64,000 nt of DNA from Bacillota bacterium (lineage in GTDB: Bacteria > Bacillota > Bacilli > Alicyclobacillales > SLC66): contig JAKADA010000002.1 of assembly GCA_021820975.1 (NCBI GenBank), positions 62,001 through 126,000 on the forward strand, in the 5' to 3' direction. The notes below the pieces were generated by a model that was not told where the DNA came from, did not search any database, and saw only the letters and a program-made list of their open reading frames with translations. The translations under genes were made by a program, and so were the position numbers. Position 1 is the first letter of the stretch, and every line of letters begins with the position of its first letter. Shown here in pieces: positions 9,342-20,300 of this stretch.

Positions 9342-10124
9342 ATGGAATCTTTGATCTCTTTTCAACATGTTAGTATAGTACGCCAAGGTCGTTTTTTATT
9401 GGATGATGTAACATGGGAAACAAAACGTTCGGAACATTGGGCTATTTTAGGGGCCAATGGTGCTGGAAAAACGACGCTTTTACAAACTATTCTTGGGTAC
9501 TTGTGGCCAAGCAAGGGCCAAATTCATGTGCTAACTCATCAGCTGGGAAAGTACGATGTACGGGAGCTACGAAAATCGATCGGGTTTGTTAGTACCAATA
9601 TGGATTCGCGACTCGAAGCAGATCAGTCTGCTTTAGCCATTACAGTAAGCGGTCGCTATGCTGCCTATGGACTCTACGAAGATATTCGTAAAGAAGATCG
9701 TGAGGAAGCTATGCACTTTCTTTCTATGATGGAGGCTGGTCAATTGGCCACAGAGCCGTATCAGCTATTATCGCAGGGAGAAAAACAAAAGGTATTGATT
9801 GCCCGTTCCTTGATGGCTCATCCATCGATTCTTATTTTAGATGAGCCCTGTAATGGACTTGATTTCCCATCGCGTGAACGACTAATTCAAACGATCCAAA
9901 ATCTTTGTTCTACAATTGATGCACCACAGGTGTTGTATGTAACGCATTACCCCGATGAAATCATGCCTGCCATATCGCATACACTACTACTTCGCGACGG
10001 GTCAATTGTTGGTACCGGTCTGAAGGAAGAAGTTTTAACGGAAGAACTTTTATCCATGACATTTGCTATCGCTGTACAGGTAAGTTTTCAAAACAATTAC
10101 CCTGTAGTTCGTCTTAAGCATTGA
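9342..10124 (+). CDS. ABC transporter ATP-binding protein (YlmA-like)
   Basis: A cytoplasmic ATPase subunit of an ABC system, 260 residues. Walker A is GANGAGKTT (37-45), the signature motif is LSQGEKQKVLIARS (143-156), Walker B is ILILDEP (163-169) and the H-loop is in YVTHYPDE. No permease gene is adjacent, so partner and substrate are unknown. The order and length resemble stand-alone ATPases of the YlmA/ModF-like group. GGAG lies about ten bases before the ATG. It is followed after 18 bp by addB and may be co-transcribed with it. Confidence 0.85.
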   Translation: MESLISFQHVSIVRQGRFLLDDVTWETKRSEHWAILGANGAGKTTLLQTILGYLWPSKGQIHVLTHQLGKYDVRELRKSIGFVSTNMDSRLEADQSALAITVSGRYAAYGLYEDIRKEDREEAMHFLSMMEAGQLATEPYQLLSQGEKQKVLIARSLMAHPSILILDEPCNGLDFPSRERLIQTIQNLCSTIDAPQVLYVTHYPDEIMPAISHTLLLRDGSIVGTGLKEEVLTEELLSMTFAIAVQVSFQNNYPVVRLKH

Positions 10125-10142
10125 GAAAAGAGGAATGTTTTT

Positions 10143-13100
10143 GTGGATATCCAGATAATCACTGGTCGTGCGGGAAGCGGTAAATCTCATCAGATCATTG
10201 AGATGATCAGCAAAGAGGCTGCAGCTAACCCGTTTGGTCCACCACTTCTTCTTCTTGTACCTGATCAAGCAGCATTTACGATGGAAACCTGGTTGACGAC
10301 AGCTTCCTTAGGAGGCGCACATGTCAGGGCACAAGTATTGAGTTTTCGGCGTTTGGCCCATCAAGCTCGAATGGATCTTGATAAGGCATCAGCGCGTCCA
10401 ATGCATGCTGCAGGTAAATATGCACTTTTTGCTCAGGCGTATGCTGATGTCTCTGATCAACTCACTGTGTTATTACGACCTGACGCATCGGCGCATTATA
10501 TGGAACGGTTATTACATTGGCTTGAAGAATGCCAACTGTATGCTCACACGCCAATCGATTTGGCCAACAGTGCTAAACTTGATGCAATTGACCCTTTTTT
10601 AGCTGCTAAATTAGCTGATATGAGCCTCCTTTACGATTCCTATCAAAAGAGATTGCGCGATACTTTTGTCGATTCCTATGATTTATTACCTTTTCTTGTT
10701 CGTCATGCCCATGTCTGGCCTTTCCTTCGTGATGCGCAGATTTTTGTGGACGGTTTTGTGGGATTCACCGCACAAGAGCTGCAAGTTATTCAGTCCTTTT
10801 TGACTGCGCCGATTGCATCGATGACGTTGACGATTGGTGCGCCTTTGGTCATCTTGAGTCAAATGCAACAACCTCTATCGTTACAGACACCTTTTGCGCA
10901 AGCACAAGATACCTTTCGCAGGGTCATTGATATCCTAGAAAAAGCGACAGCAACTGAGCCTTTCATCAAAGAGTTGGCAGGACCGAGTCCTCGTTTTTCC
11001 TTGGGGCCCCGTCTAGCCCATCTCGAACAAAACGTATTCACCATGCCGGGACAATTTTTCCGATCGGATACAACTGACAAAGTTGATGACTTACGCTTAG
11101 CAAAAGCTACAACAAAGCAAGCTGAGGTCGATGGCATCATCGCAGATATGCTTTCCCTAAAACGCGAACATACATTGCGTTTTTCTGATTTCGTTTGCAT
11201 CGTGCCAAGCCTCTCTCTTTATGCATCTCAAATGATGGAATCCTTTGCACAGGCTGGAGTTCCTTTTTACATGGATGAAAGACGGACGTTACGAAATCAT
11301 CCATTAGCTGTTTTTTTATTATCCGCATTGCGTGCGTCTGCAACGGGTTTGAAAAGTGAAGATGTGTTTCTTTTTTTAAAGACAGACGTTTTTCCTTTAC
11401 CACGTTTTGTCGTAGATCGTCTGGAAAATTACGCTTTAGCTCATGGCTTGTCAGGAGAAGATTGGTTACATCCGATTCAAGTCAGGCAACCAAAGGACAA
11501 GCCTCTCGAAGAGGCTAGAAAAATAGTCGCCGATATTCTTTTTGGCTTTGTGGAAAAATTGGGTCCCTCATGTACCATGAAGTCCTTAGCGAGTGCATTA
11601 TGGGAATTACTCATGGTGGTAGATGCGCCGAATACTATGGCACGTTTTATGGAGCAAGCAAAAGCTGACGGCGACCTTGTTGTGCTTGAGATGCATGAGA
11701 AGGCATATGATGCGGTTGTACAAGCTTTGGACGATTTCGTTGCGGCATTTGGCGATGAGTCTATCACACTTGTGCAGGCTCAAGAACTTATTTTGCGTGT
11801 ATTTGATGGGGTTACGGTAGGTTTGATCCCAGCACAAGTTGATCAAGTTATGATTACAGAAGTCAATCGTGTTCGTGCGTTTGAAGCACAGGCAGTTTTC
11901 GTTTTAGGAGCCGCCCAAGGTCTTTTCCCTCAAAAGGCATTGGAAGATGAGGTGCTATCTGACGCACAACGTGAATGGCTACTTGAAGCAGGCGTTGAAC
12001 TGTCGCCGTCTACGTCACGAAAACAGCTGTTTGAGCGCTACCGTGTATACCTTGCTTTGACAAGAGCTACGCGGTTTTTGACGATTTCCTACCCAGTGGC
12101 AGATGAGGGAAGTTCTTTATTGCCATCGGTTGTTTTATCAGAGATACGGCGGTTATTTGCTATTGAAGATGTTCCATGGCGCTATTATCGTGATGCGCTG
12201 GTCTTACAAGATGATGAGGATTATCGATTGTGTGTGACGCCGCAAAAAACGGCTCGTTTTTTGGCCGGTGCCTTGCGCGATTTTCAAAAGGGTCAGACGT
12301 TAACCCCTTTGTGGTATGCCGCCTATGATATATTTGCTAACCGTTTATTGCCACAGGAATTCGCCAAAACGTTTCTCGTGGGTCTTGCTCATCGTGTGTA
12401 TAGTGAAACATTGCCGCCTGTTCTTGCACAACAGGTTTTTGGTACGAATCTTGTGGCTAGCGTTTCTCGTTTAGAATTATTTGCGCGCTGTTCTTTTGCT
12501 CATTTCGCTACCTATGGACTTCGCCTTAAAGAACGAGAGCACTTTACGATTGACCAAACAACACGAGGCAGTTTGATGCATGCCATTTTGCACGATTTTG
12601 TCTCGCAACTGAAAGAAGATAATTTGCCTTGGGGATCTTTAACCGATGCTATGGTGGAGCACCGACTCTTTCGGTTATATAACAAACATGTAGAACAATT
12701 TCGTGATCAGATGCTGACTCGTTCGGCTCGTGCACGTCAGGAAGCCAAGCAGGTGTATGCCATTTTGCTACGTGCGCTATGGGTACTTACAGAGCATGCG
12801 CGGCGAAGTGCATTTGTTCCGTATCAAACGGAGTTGTCTTTTGGTGATCGTGAGAGAGATTTAGCACCCATGATGACATTGTCTTTGCCAAAAGGAACGT
12901 TGCGTTTAAAAGGTCGCATTGATCGCGTCGATATCGCGCAGGACACAGATAAAGTTTGGTACCGCGTAATTGACTATAAGAGTAGTGAACACAAAGTATC
13001 CTTATTGCGTATGTACCATGGTCTTATGTTGCAACTTCCTTTGTATGCAAAAGTTCTCGAACCGCTTTTGCAAGCTTCATTGAAAGAAGATGTGGATTTT

Positions 13101-13613
13101 GCAGGAATGTTTTATTTCCCGCTCATGGATCCAATTGCCACCGTCAATGGCCCGACTCAAGAACCGAAAACGACGGATGAATTTCGAAAGGGACTCCGGA
13201 TGCGAGGATTGTTACGCAGAGAGCCCCGCATAGTACCTTTACTAGATGCTTCTCAAGGGAAAAAAGAGGCTCGTACAGACTTGTTTCCTAAAATGCTCAA
13301 ACAAGATGGCGATTTTTCTAGTTATGTGCTCGCCGTGACGGACAACCAATGGCAAGGTTTAACAAAACGTGTGCAAGACTCTATTTTGAAATTTGCTATA
13401 GAGATGATGGACGGTGAAACGTCCATTAATCCCTATTGGCTTACGGTGCAAGACCATGCATGTGCATTTTGTGAATTTCATGCTGTATGCCATTTTGAAC
13501 CAACGCATGGGATGGGATCCTATCGAAATTTGCCGGTATTAAAAGAGGATGCGATTGCGTCTTTGCTTGATTCAGTCACAAAAGGGGGTAATCACGTTGA
13601 GGACATGGTCTGA
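10143..13613 (+). CDS. addB: ATP-dependent helicase/nuclease AddAB, subunit B
   Basis: Subunit of the AddAB complex that resects double-strand breaks to Chi-regulated 3' ends for RecA loading. The 1156 residues begin with a P-loop, ITGRAGSGKSH. A C-terminal RecB-type nuclease domain carries GRIDRVD and VIDYKSS. Four Cys ligands for the structural [4Fe-4S] staple are present: C783, then C1107-x2-C1110-x5-C1116. All are at the expected places, so the gene looks functional. The start is GTG with AGAGGAA upstream. The 3' end overlaps addA by 17 bp, which points to translational coupling. Confidence 0.96.
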   Translation: MDIQIITGRAGSGKSHQIIEMISKEAAANPFGPPLLLLVPDQAAFTMETWLTTASLGGAHVRAQVLSFRRLAHQARMDLDKASARPMHAAGKYALFAQAYADVSDQLTVLLRPDASAHYMERLLHWLEECQLYAHTPIDLANSAKLDAIDPFLAAKLADMSLLYDSYQKRLRDTFVDSYDLLPFLVRHAHVWPFLRDAQIFVDGFVGFTAQELQVIQSFLTAPIASMTLTIGAPLVILSQMQQPLSLQTPFAQAQDTFRRVIDILEKATATEPFIKELAGPSPRFSLGPRLAHLEQNVFTMPGQFFRSDTTDKVDDLRLAKATTKQAEVDGIIADMLSLKREHTLRFSDFVCIVPSLSLYASQMMESFAQAGVPFYMDERRTLRNHPLAVFLLSALRASATGLKSEDVFLFLKTDVFPLPRFVVDRLENYALAHGLSGEDWLHPIQVRQPKDKPLEEARKIVADILFGFVEKLGPSCTMKSLASALWELLMVVDAPNTMARFMEQAKADGDLVVLEMHEKAYDAVVQALDDFVAAFGDESITLVQAQELILRVFDGVTVGLIPAQVDQVMITEVNRVRAFEAQAVFVLGAAQGLFPQKALEDEVLSDAQREWLLEAGVELSPSTSRKQLFERYRVYLALTRATRFLTISYPVADEGSSLLPSVVLSEIRRLFAIEDVPWRYYRDALVLQDDEDYRLCVTPQKTARFLAGALRDFQKGQTLTPLWYAAYDIFANRLLPQEFAKTFLVGLAHRVYSETLPPVLAQQVFGTNLVASVSRLELFARCSFAHFATYGLRLKEREHFTIDQTTRGSLMHAILHDFVSQLKEDNLPWGSLTDAMVEHRLFRLYNKHVEQFRDQMLTRSARARQEAKQVYAILLRALWVLTEHARRSAFVPYQTELSFGDRERDLAPMMTLSLPKGTLRLKGRIDRVDIAQDTDKVWYRVIDYKSSEHKVSLLRMYHGLMLQLPLYAKVLEPLLQASLKEDVDFAGMFYFPLMDPIATVNGPTQEPKTTDEFRKGLRMRGLLRREPRIVPLLDASQGKKEARTDLFPKMLKQDGDFSSYVLAVTDNQWQGLTKRVQDSILKFAIEMMDGETSINPYWLTVQDHACAFCEFHAVCHFEPTHGMGSYRNLPVLKEDAIASLLDSVTKGGNHVEDMV

Positions 13614-16600
13614 CGCACAAATACGAGCCATCGAAGAACGCAATAAGGCGATTTTAGTGTCAGCTGGCGCAGGATCTGGTAAGACGAGTGTCCTTGTCGA
13701 ACGTGTCATTACTCGTGTGCTGGGTGCAGATCAAGTCGATGTTGACCGCATATTGATTGTGACCTTTACGGAGGCTGCCGCTAGTGAGATGAGGGAGCGC
13801 ATCGCCCAAGCATTTCGCGAAATGATTGATCAAAACAGCTATAATGAACGCCTCAGTCGGCAGTTGTACTTATTAGAACGTGCGACGATCTCTACGCTTC
13901 ATAGCTTTTGTATGAAAGCAATTCGTTTGGCAGGGTTGCAACTTAGCATAGAGCCAGGATTTCGCGTTATGGAGAGTCAGGAGCAAATGCTGCTTATGCA
14001 GGCCACACTCGATTATGTGCTAGAGCAGAATTTTGCAGCGGGTAATGAGGCGTTTGAGCAATTTGCTTTGCGTTATGGGGGAACACGTGGTGAACAAGCC
14101 ATCCGTGATATGGTCCTTGAGCTATTTCATTTCGCACAGAGTCAACCGCTTCCTGAATTGTGGCTGGATGAGGCTTTACAGCATTTTGTCGATGCATCGC
14201 AACAAGCTCTTTCGGATTCGCTACTGGGACAGGCGTTTTTTGAAGCCTTAGCTGACCGAATCGAGCAGAGTGCTTCCTTCATGCAAGAAGCTGTTGCTAA
14301 AGCTGAACATATAGCGGGTCCTGTACGCTGGATTCCTACCTTATTAAAAGAGCGAGATGCTTTAGTCGCTGCTTTTGAAGCGGCAAAAGCTCGTGATTAT
14401 CAGGCTATTTGCCAAGCTATGTCCTTTGAATTTGGTCGCATGCCAGCGGATAAAGAATGTGATATCGTTCGCAAGGAACAGATAACGGAACTTCGCGATC
14501 GCGTGAAACGTGATATGAAAGTGTTGAAAAGTGGTCTTTTAGAACGCTCCTCACAAACGCTATGCGATGAGTTGAAGCAAGTACTTCCCTGGGTTACATC
14601 GCTTATTACTCTAGTTAAGGATTTTTCTCGTGCATTTTTGGATGAGAAACAGCGACGTGCTGTAGTCGATTTTGCAGATCTAGAACATCTTGCTTACCAG
14701 GCCCTTTGCGGGGAGTTTGGTGTTCGATCGAGCTTGGCTAACCAATTGTCTGAACAATTTATTGAAGTGATGGTTGATGAATACCAGGACACAAGTCCTG
14801 TCCAGGATGCCATTTTGTCACTTTTGTGTAAAGAAGATAATTCCAATCTATTTCAGGTTGGTGATATAAAGCAAAGCATTTATCGGTTTCGAATGGCTGA
14901 ACCCCAACTGTTCTTAAATAAATACACACAATATCAAATTGGTGATAAGGCAGTTACGATTTCTTTGCAACAAAACTATCGAAGTCGTGAATCGATCATT
15001 CATGCTGTTAACGATGTTTTTCATCATTTGTTTATTCCTGTTCTTGGAGGTCTTGTCTACGATGAACAGGCTTTTATGTTGCCAGGAGCACAGTATCCTG
15101 ATGCACCGAATTCAATGAATACATTTAAGGGTCCTGTTGAAATGGTTGTACTAAGTCAACATGATTTGGTTAATGAGGATCAAGCGCAAGACATAGAGCG
15201 AGATGAAGATCTACTAGATGCCGTAGCTGAACGTGTGCCATTGACCATCATGGAACGCGAGGCACGTTTTATTGGAGAACGTATCTTGCAAATGAAAGAG
15301 GCGCATCAAAACGTTTTTGATGCGCGAAATGGAGTTTATCGTGAGATGCGTTACGATGATGTTGTTGTGCTACTTCGTTCTGCACTTCATCGAACAGAGG
15401 TTATCGTTCGGGTTTTGCGACAGATGGGGATTCCTTGCCAAGGCGCAAATCACGAAGGTTTTTTTACTGGTCTTGAGGTACGACTTGCCATATCATTATG
15501 TCAGATTATTGATAATCCGATGCAAGACATTGCTTTGGCTGCTATTTTGCGATCGCCGATTGGTGACTTTACAAGTACTGATTTGGCAAACATTCGCGTG
15601 AATTCGCAGGGAACATTTTACGATGCGTTGCTTGGCTATGGGAGTAGTGCACAAATAAATCATGTACTTGCACAAAAAGTGCTTATCTTTTTGGCGAAAC
15701 TTGAGCATTGGCGGACAGTTGCACGGACACAGCATGTTGGTGATGCGGTTTCTTTTGTGATTAAGGATAGCGGTTTAGATGGCTTTTCGTTGTCACTACC
15801 TTCAGGGGCACAACGTTCAGCTCATTTAGATGCTTTTCTATCGTTAGCTAAAGCGTATGATGGTATTGAGCAAGATGCTTTTGCTGGCTTTGTACGTTAT
15901 CTCGAAGAACATGAGATACAACAAACAGCCTTGGCTATAAAAGATGATGGTGTAACTGGCCTTGCTGTACGGGTCATGACTATTCATAAAAGTAAAGGCC
16001 TTGAATTTCCTATCGTATTTCTTGCTAATTTAGGTAGTAAATTTCAGTTACCCACTACGAAATCTTTATTTTCTTTACATCGGACGCTTGGATTAGGGCC
16101 ACAATTTGTGGATTATGAGCGACGTCAGCGGTATGATACGATCACTTCTTTTGGTATACGTCAAAGTGAGAGACGCGAGATGTTGGCTGAAGAGGCTCGG
16201 ATTTTGTACGTAGGTATGACGCGTGCAAGGGAATGTCTCATCATGGTGGGATCTGTTGCTGATGCACATAAAGCGATAGCGCATCATCAGGAAGTCATCC
16301 ATGGTAAGGAATCTGTTGCTTCACTCTCGAACGCTGTTATTTTACGAGCAACATCTTTTCTTGATTGGCTACTACCGATAGTGACGCGCTCGTGTAACGT
16401 TAACGATTTATACCATCTAGTCACGCAAGAAGATAGGGAGCCCGCTTTGGATTCTTCTGTATCCTTGTCACAACAGGTTGCCGATGATGATGTATCATGG
16501 CAAGAGATATCACAATTACTCCCTAACGCGTTGCCGCCTCTTTTGCCAGAACAAGAAACAATGCGTCAAGTGTGGCGAGATACCCTGCTTAAGTATGTCT

Positions 16601-17328
16601 ATGATGGTGACGCCAACTGGTTTGCTATTCCGGCTAAAATGAGTGTAACGGAATGGAAGAAACGTACATCAACTTGGCAAACGCAAGATGATTCCTTCTC
16701 TTCCTCACCGCTTGTTACAGAGTCAAGAACACCATTACGAAGACCGAAATTTGTACAACAGGCACAAGGCCTGTCAGCGACAGAGAAAGGTACTGCCATG
16801 CATAAGGTGCTTCAACTTCTTAGTCTGGATGCCCACTTAGTTAAGGAAAATTATGTTATACAAAAACTTGAGCAATTGGTTTTGGATGACAGAATAACAA
16901 TGGATGAATGTAAGGCTGTATCGGTCCAATCCATTGCGTCTTTCTTTCAGACGCCTCTTGGTCAGCTTTTGTTAAAAGATCCATCTGAGGTGCGACGAGA
17001 GGTTTCATTTACAATGGCGCTTGCACCGGATGGTGTTCGTGATCATCTGATCACAAAAAGAAGCAAGGATCGCAATGCTGCCGTAATTGTTCAAGGAACG
17101 GTAGATTGTTTGATCTTTGGTGAACATGGAATTCTTTTACTTGATTACAAAACAGATCGCGTGCATCGTAGTAGTCGTGAAGCGGCGCAGCAATATGTAT
17201 CGCAAATGGCTATGTATAAAATAGCATTAGAACGTTCATTTTTACGGCCAGTGTCCGAAGTGTGGCTGTATTTTACAGAAACATCCGAAGCAGTACAGCT
17301 TACAGATGAAGAATTGGCTATTTTATAA
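13597..17328 (+). CDS. addA: ATP-dependent helicase/nuclease AddAB, subunit A
   Basis: A 3'-5' SF1 helicase with a C-terminal nuclease; partner of AddB in recombinational repair. Walker A is AGAGSGKT (23-30). The other helicase motifs are VMVDEYQDTSP (II), QVGDIKQSIYRFR (III), QQNYRSR (IV), TIHKSKGLEFP (V) and LYVGMTRARE (VI). The nuclease core LLLDYKTDRV is near the C terminus. I set the start at TTG 13597, seven to eight bases after AAAGGGGG, giving 1243 residues. An in-frame ATG at 13549 lies deep inside addB and has no better binding site. All catalytic motifs look intact. Confidence 0.96.
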   Translation: MRTWSDAQIRAIEERNKAILVSAGAGSGKTSVLVERVITRVLGADQVDVDRILIVTFTEAAASEMRERIAQAFREMIDQNSYNERLSRQLYLLERATISTLHSFCMKAIRLAGLQLSIEPGFRVMESQEQMLLMQATLDYVLEQNFAAGNEAFEQFALRYGGTRGEQAIRDMVLELFHFAQSQPLPELWLDEALQHFVDASQQALSDSLLGQAFFEALADRIEQSASFMQEAVAKAEHIAGPVRWIPTLLKERDALVAAFEAAKARDYQAICQAMSFEFGRMPADKECDIVRKEQITELRDRVKRDMKVLKSGLLERSSQTLCDELKQVLPWVTSLITLVKDFSRAFLDEKQRRAVVDFADLEHLAYQALCGEFGVRSSLANQLSEQFIEVMVDEYQDTSPVQDAILSLLCKEDNSNLFQVGDIKQSIYRFRMAEPQLFLNKYTQYQIGDKAVTISLQQNYRSRESIIHAVNDVFHHLFIPVLGGLVYDEQAFMLPGAQYPDAPNSMNTFKGPVEMVVLSQHDLVNEDQAQDIERDEDLLDAVAERVPLTIMEREARFIGERILQMKEAHQNVFDARNGVYREMRYDDVVVLLRSALHRTEVIVRVLRQMGIPCQGANHEGFFTGLEVRLAISLCQIIDNPMQDIALAAILRSPIGDFTSTDLANIRVNSQGTFYDALLGYGSSAQINHVLAQKVLIFLAKLEHWRTVARTQHVGDAVSFVIKDSGLDGFSLSLPSGAQRSAHLDAFLSLAKAYDGIEQDAFAGFVRYLEEHEIQQTALAIKDDGVTGLAVRVMTIHKSKGLEFPIVFLANLGSKFQLPTTKSLFSLHRTLGLGPQFVDYERRQRYDTITSFGIRQSERREMLAEEARILYVGMTRARECLIMVGSVADAHKAIAHHQEVIHGKESVASLSNAVILRATSFLDWLLPIVTRSCNVNDLYHLVTQEDREPALDSSVSLSQQVADDDVSWQEISQLLPNALPPLLPEQETMRQVWRDTLLKYVYDGDANWFAIPAKMSVTEWKKRTSTWQTQDDSFSSSPLVTESRTPLRRPKFVQQAQGLSATEKGTAMHKVLQLLSLDAHLVKENYVIQKLEQLVLDDRITMDECKAVSVQSIASFFQTPLGQLLLKDPSEVRREVSFTMALAPDGVRDHLITKRSKDRNAAVIVQGTVDCLIFGEHGILLLDYKTDRVHRSSREAAQQYVSQMAMYKIALERSFLRPVSEVWLYFTETSEAVQLTDEELAIL

Positions 17329-17349
17329 GAAAAAGGTGATAGTGGAGAG

Positions 17350-20300
17350 ATGGTAAAAAGAGAGAAAATGCCGATTAATACGCGGATGAAAGAAAAAATT
17401 CTCGTGCTTGATGGGGCAATGGGAACGATGATTCAACAATGCAATCTGACGGCCAATGATTTTGGCGGTGATCAATATGATGGTTGCAACGAATTTCTCT
17501 GTATAACAAAACCAGATGTGATAGCAGAGATTCACCGCGCCTATTTGCGTGCAGGCTCTGATTTGATTGAAACCAATACATTTGGTGCTACGAGTATCGT
17601 TCTTGCCGAATATGATCTGGCAGATCGTACGCGTGAAATCAACTTGGCGGCTGCAGCTCTTGCATGTCATGAAGCTGATATTTTAAGTACTGAAGATTTC
17701 CCGCGTTATGTTGCGGGAGCCATGGGGCCAACCACAAAGACACTATCGGTAACAGGTGGTGTGACATTTTCCGCCTTGGTGGAAAGCTATTATGAACAAG
17801 CACTAGCGCTTATAGAGGGCGGTGTGGATGTCTTGTTGCTCGAAACAGCACAAGATACACTCAACGTCAAAGCGGGAAGTATTGGCATTCAAAAAGCATT
17901 TGCAACATTACAACGATCTGTTCCGATTATGATTTCAGGGACAATCGAACCCATGGGAACGACGTTAGCCGGGCAAAACATTGAGGCATTTTATCTCTCC
18001 GTAGAGCACCTTCATCCATTATCTGTGGGACTAAATTGTGCCACAGGTCCTGAATTTATGCGAGATCATTTGCGTACGCTGTCATCGCTCAGTAGTAGCG
18101 GTGTGAGTTGTTACCCTAATGCGGGATTACCAGATGAAGATGGTCACTACCATGAGTCACCCGCAAGCCTCGCTACGAAAATGGTTGAATTTGCTAAACA
18201 AGGCTGGATTAATGTGGCAGGTGGTTGTTGCGGTACGACGCCTGATCATATTGCTGCTTTAGCAGAAGTTATGAAAGATATCAAGCCTCGGCAACCTGCA
18301 CAGCGTCATTTGCCTGCTGTGGCGGGAATTGATCCTGTCTATGTTGAGCCTGATAATCGCCCACTGCTTGTAGGAGAACGTACGAATGTCATCGGATCAC
18401 GTAAGTTTCGCCGTTTGATCGCTGATGGTTTGTATGAAGAGGCATCCGAAGTAGCCAGAACGCAAGTGAAAAACGGTGCTGCGGTCATCGATGTCTGTTT
18501 GGCTGATCCCGATCGTGATGAACTCGAAGATATGCAACGTTTTCTCGAATTCACAGCTAAAAAAGTGAAAGCCCCACTCATGATTGACTCAACAGATGCA
18601 CGGGTGATTGATGTAGCTTTGCAATTCAGTCAGGGTAAGGCAATTATCAACTCGGTGAATTTAGAGGATGGACGCAAACGTTTTGATGAGGTTGTGCCCT
18701 TGGTGCATCGTTATGGAGCAGCGCTTGTTGTTGGCACGATTGATGAAGTTGGTATGGCAGTTACTAAAGAACGAAAACTCGAAGTGGCTAAGCGCTCTTT
18801 TGCGATCTTGACACAGGAGTACAACATTGATCCACAAGATATTATTTTTGATCCGTTAGTATTTCCAGTCGGGACAGGTGATGAGAATTACCTCGGTTCT
18901 GCACTTGAAACGATCGAAGGTATACGTTTATTAAAGGAAGCATTGCCTATGTGTCAGACGATTCTTGGCCTAAGTAATGTTTCATTTGGTTTGCCTCCTG
19001 CAGGTCGCGAGGTTTTAAATGCCGTATTTTTGTATTATTGCACGAAAGCCGGACTTGATTTCGCTATTGTTAATTCGGAAAAATTAGAACGGTATGCGTC
19101 AATTTCTCAGGAAGAACGTGAACTTGCAGAAGCTTTGCTGTTTCGTACAAATGATGAAACGGTCGCACAATTCACTGCATTTTATCGTGGAAAAAAGACC
19201 GTTGAACGTATTGCGGCTGAAGAACTTCCGCTAGCGGCAAGGTTGTCTCGCTATGTTGTAGAAGGTTCAAAAGATGGCTTGCTTGCTGACCTTAATGAAG
19301 CTTTGCAGACTCAGGCACCTCTTTCTATAATTAATGGCCCTCTTATGGAGGGAATGGATCAAGTTGGTAAATTATTTAATGCCAACGAGTTAATTGTTGC
19401 AGAAGTCCTGCAAAGTGCGGAAGTCATGAAAGCTGCCGTAGCTCATCTCGAACCCTTTATGGAGAAAAATGAAAGTGCCATAAAAGGGAAAATTATGCTC
19501 GCAACGGTTAAGGGCGATGTGCATGATATCGGAAAAAATCTTGTTGAAATCATTTTAGCAAATAATGGCTATCAAGTGATTAATCTCGGCATTAAGGTAG
19601 CACCAGATCAATTAATTGTCGCTTATGAACAAGAAAAACCTGATTTTATTGGATTGTCTGGGTTACTTGTCAAATCTGCACAGCAAATGGTTATCACAGC
19701 GCAAGACTTGAAACAAGCGGGTATTCACGTGCCTCTTTTTGTCGGTGGTGCAGCGTTGACAAAGAAATTTACCGATACGAGAATTTCGCCGGAGTATGGT
19801 GGACTTGTGCTCTATGCAAAAGATGCTATGAGCGGTCTTGATATGGCTAATCAGGTGAGTGACCCGTCACAAAGGGAAAAACTCATTTCAGAGTTGCGAA
19901 GTTCGCTGCAGACGAATGTGATGCCGTCTATAAATACACGCGATGCTTCCACGGCGAAAAAATCGTTGATCACACGATCAGCAATCGATACGCAAGCTCC
20001 GATCTATCCGCCACTTGACATGGAACGTCATGTCCTTCGCGATTATCCGCTCAGTTTTTTACGGCCTTATATAAATTGGCAGATGCTTTTAGGCAAACAC
20101 CTTGGTTTGCAGGGGAATGTGGAAAAACTCTTAGCACAAGGTGATGAAAAGTCTATCCATTTGAAAGCGGACATTGATGCACTACTTGATGATGCGGCAA
20201 AAACAAAGTTGTTGACAGCTAATGCAGTGTACCGGTTTTTTCCGGCCCAATCGGATGGCAATCAAGTGATGATTTATGATCCAATGGATCAGCGCACAGT

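Noticed and set aside
13549-13596. Longer N terminus for AddA
   Set aside because: It would overlap addB by 65 bp and has no binding site; AAAGGGGG before TTG 13597 is the clear start.
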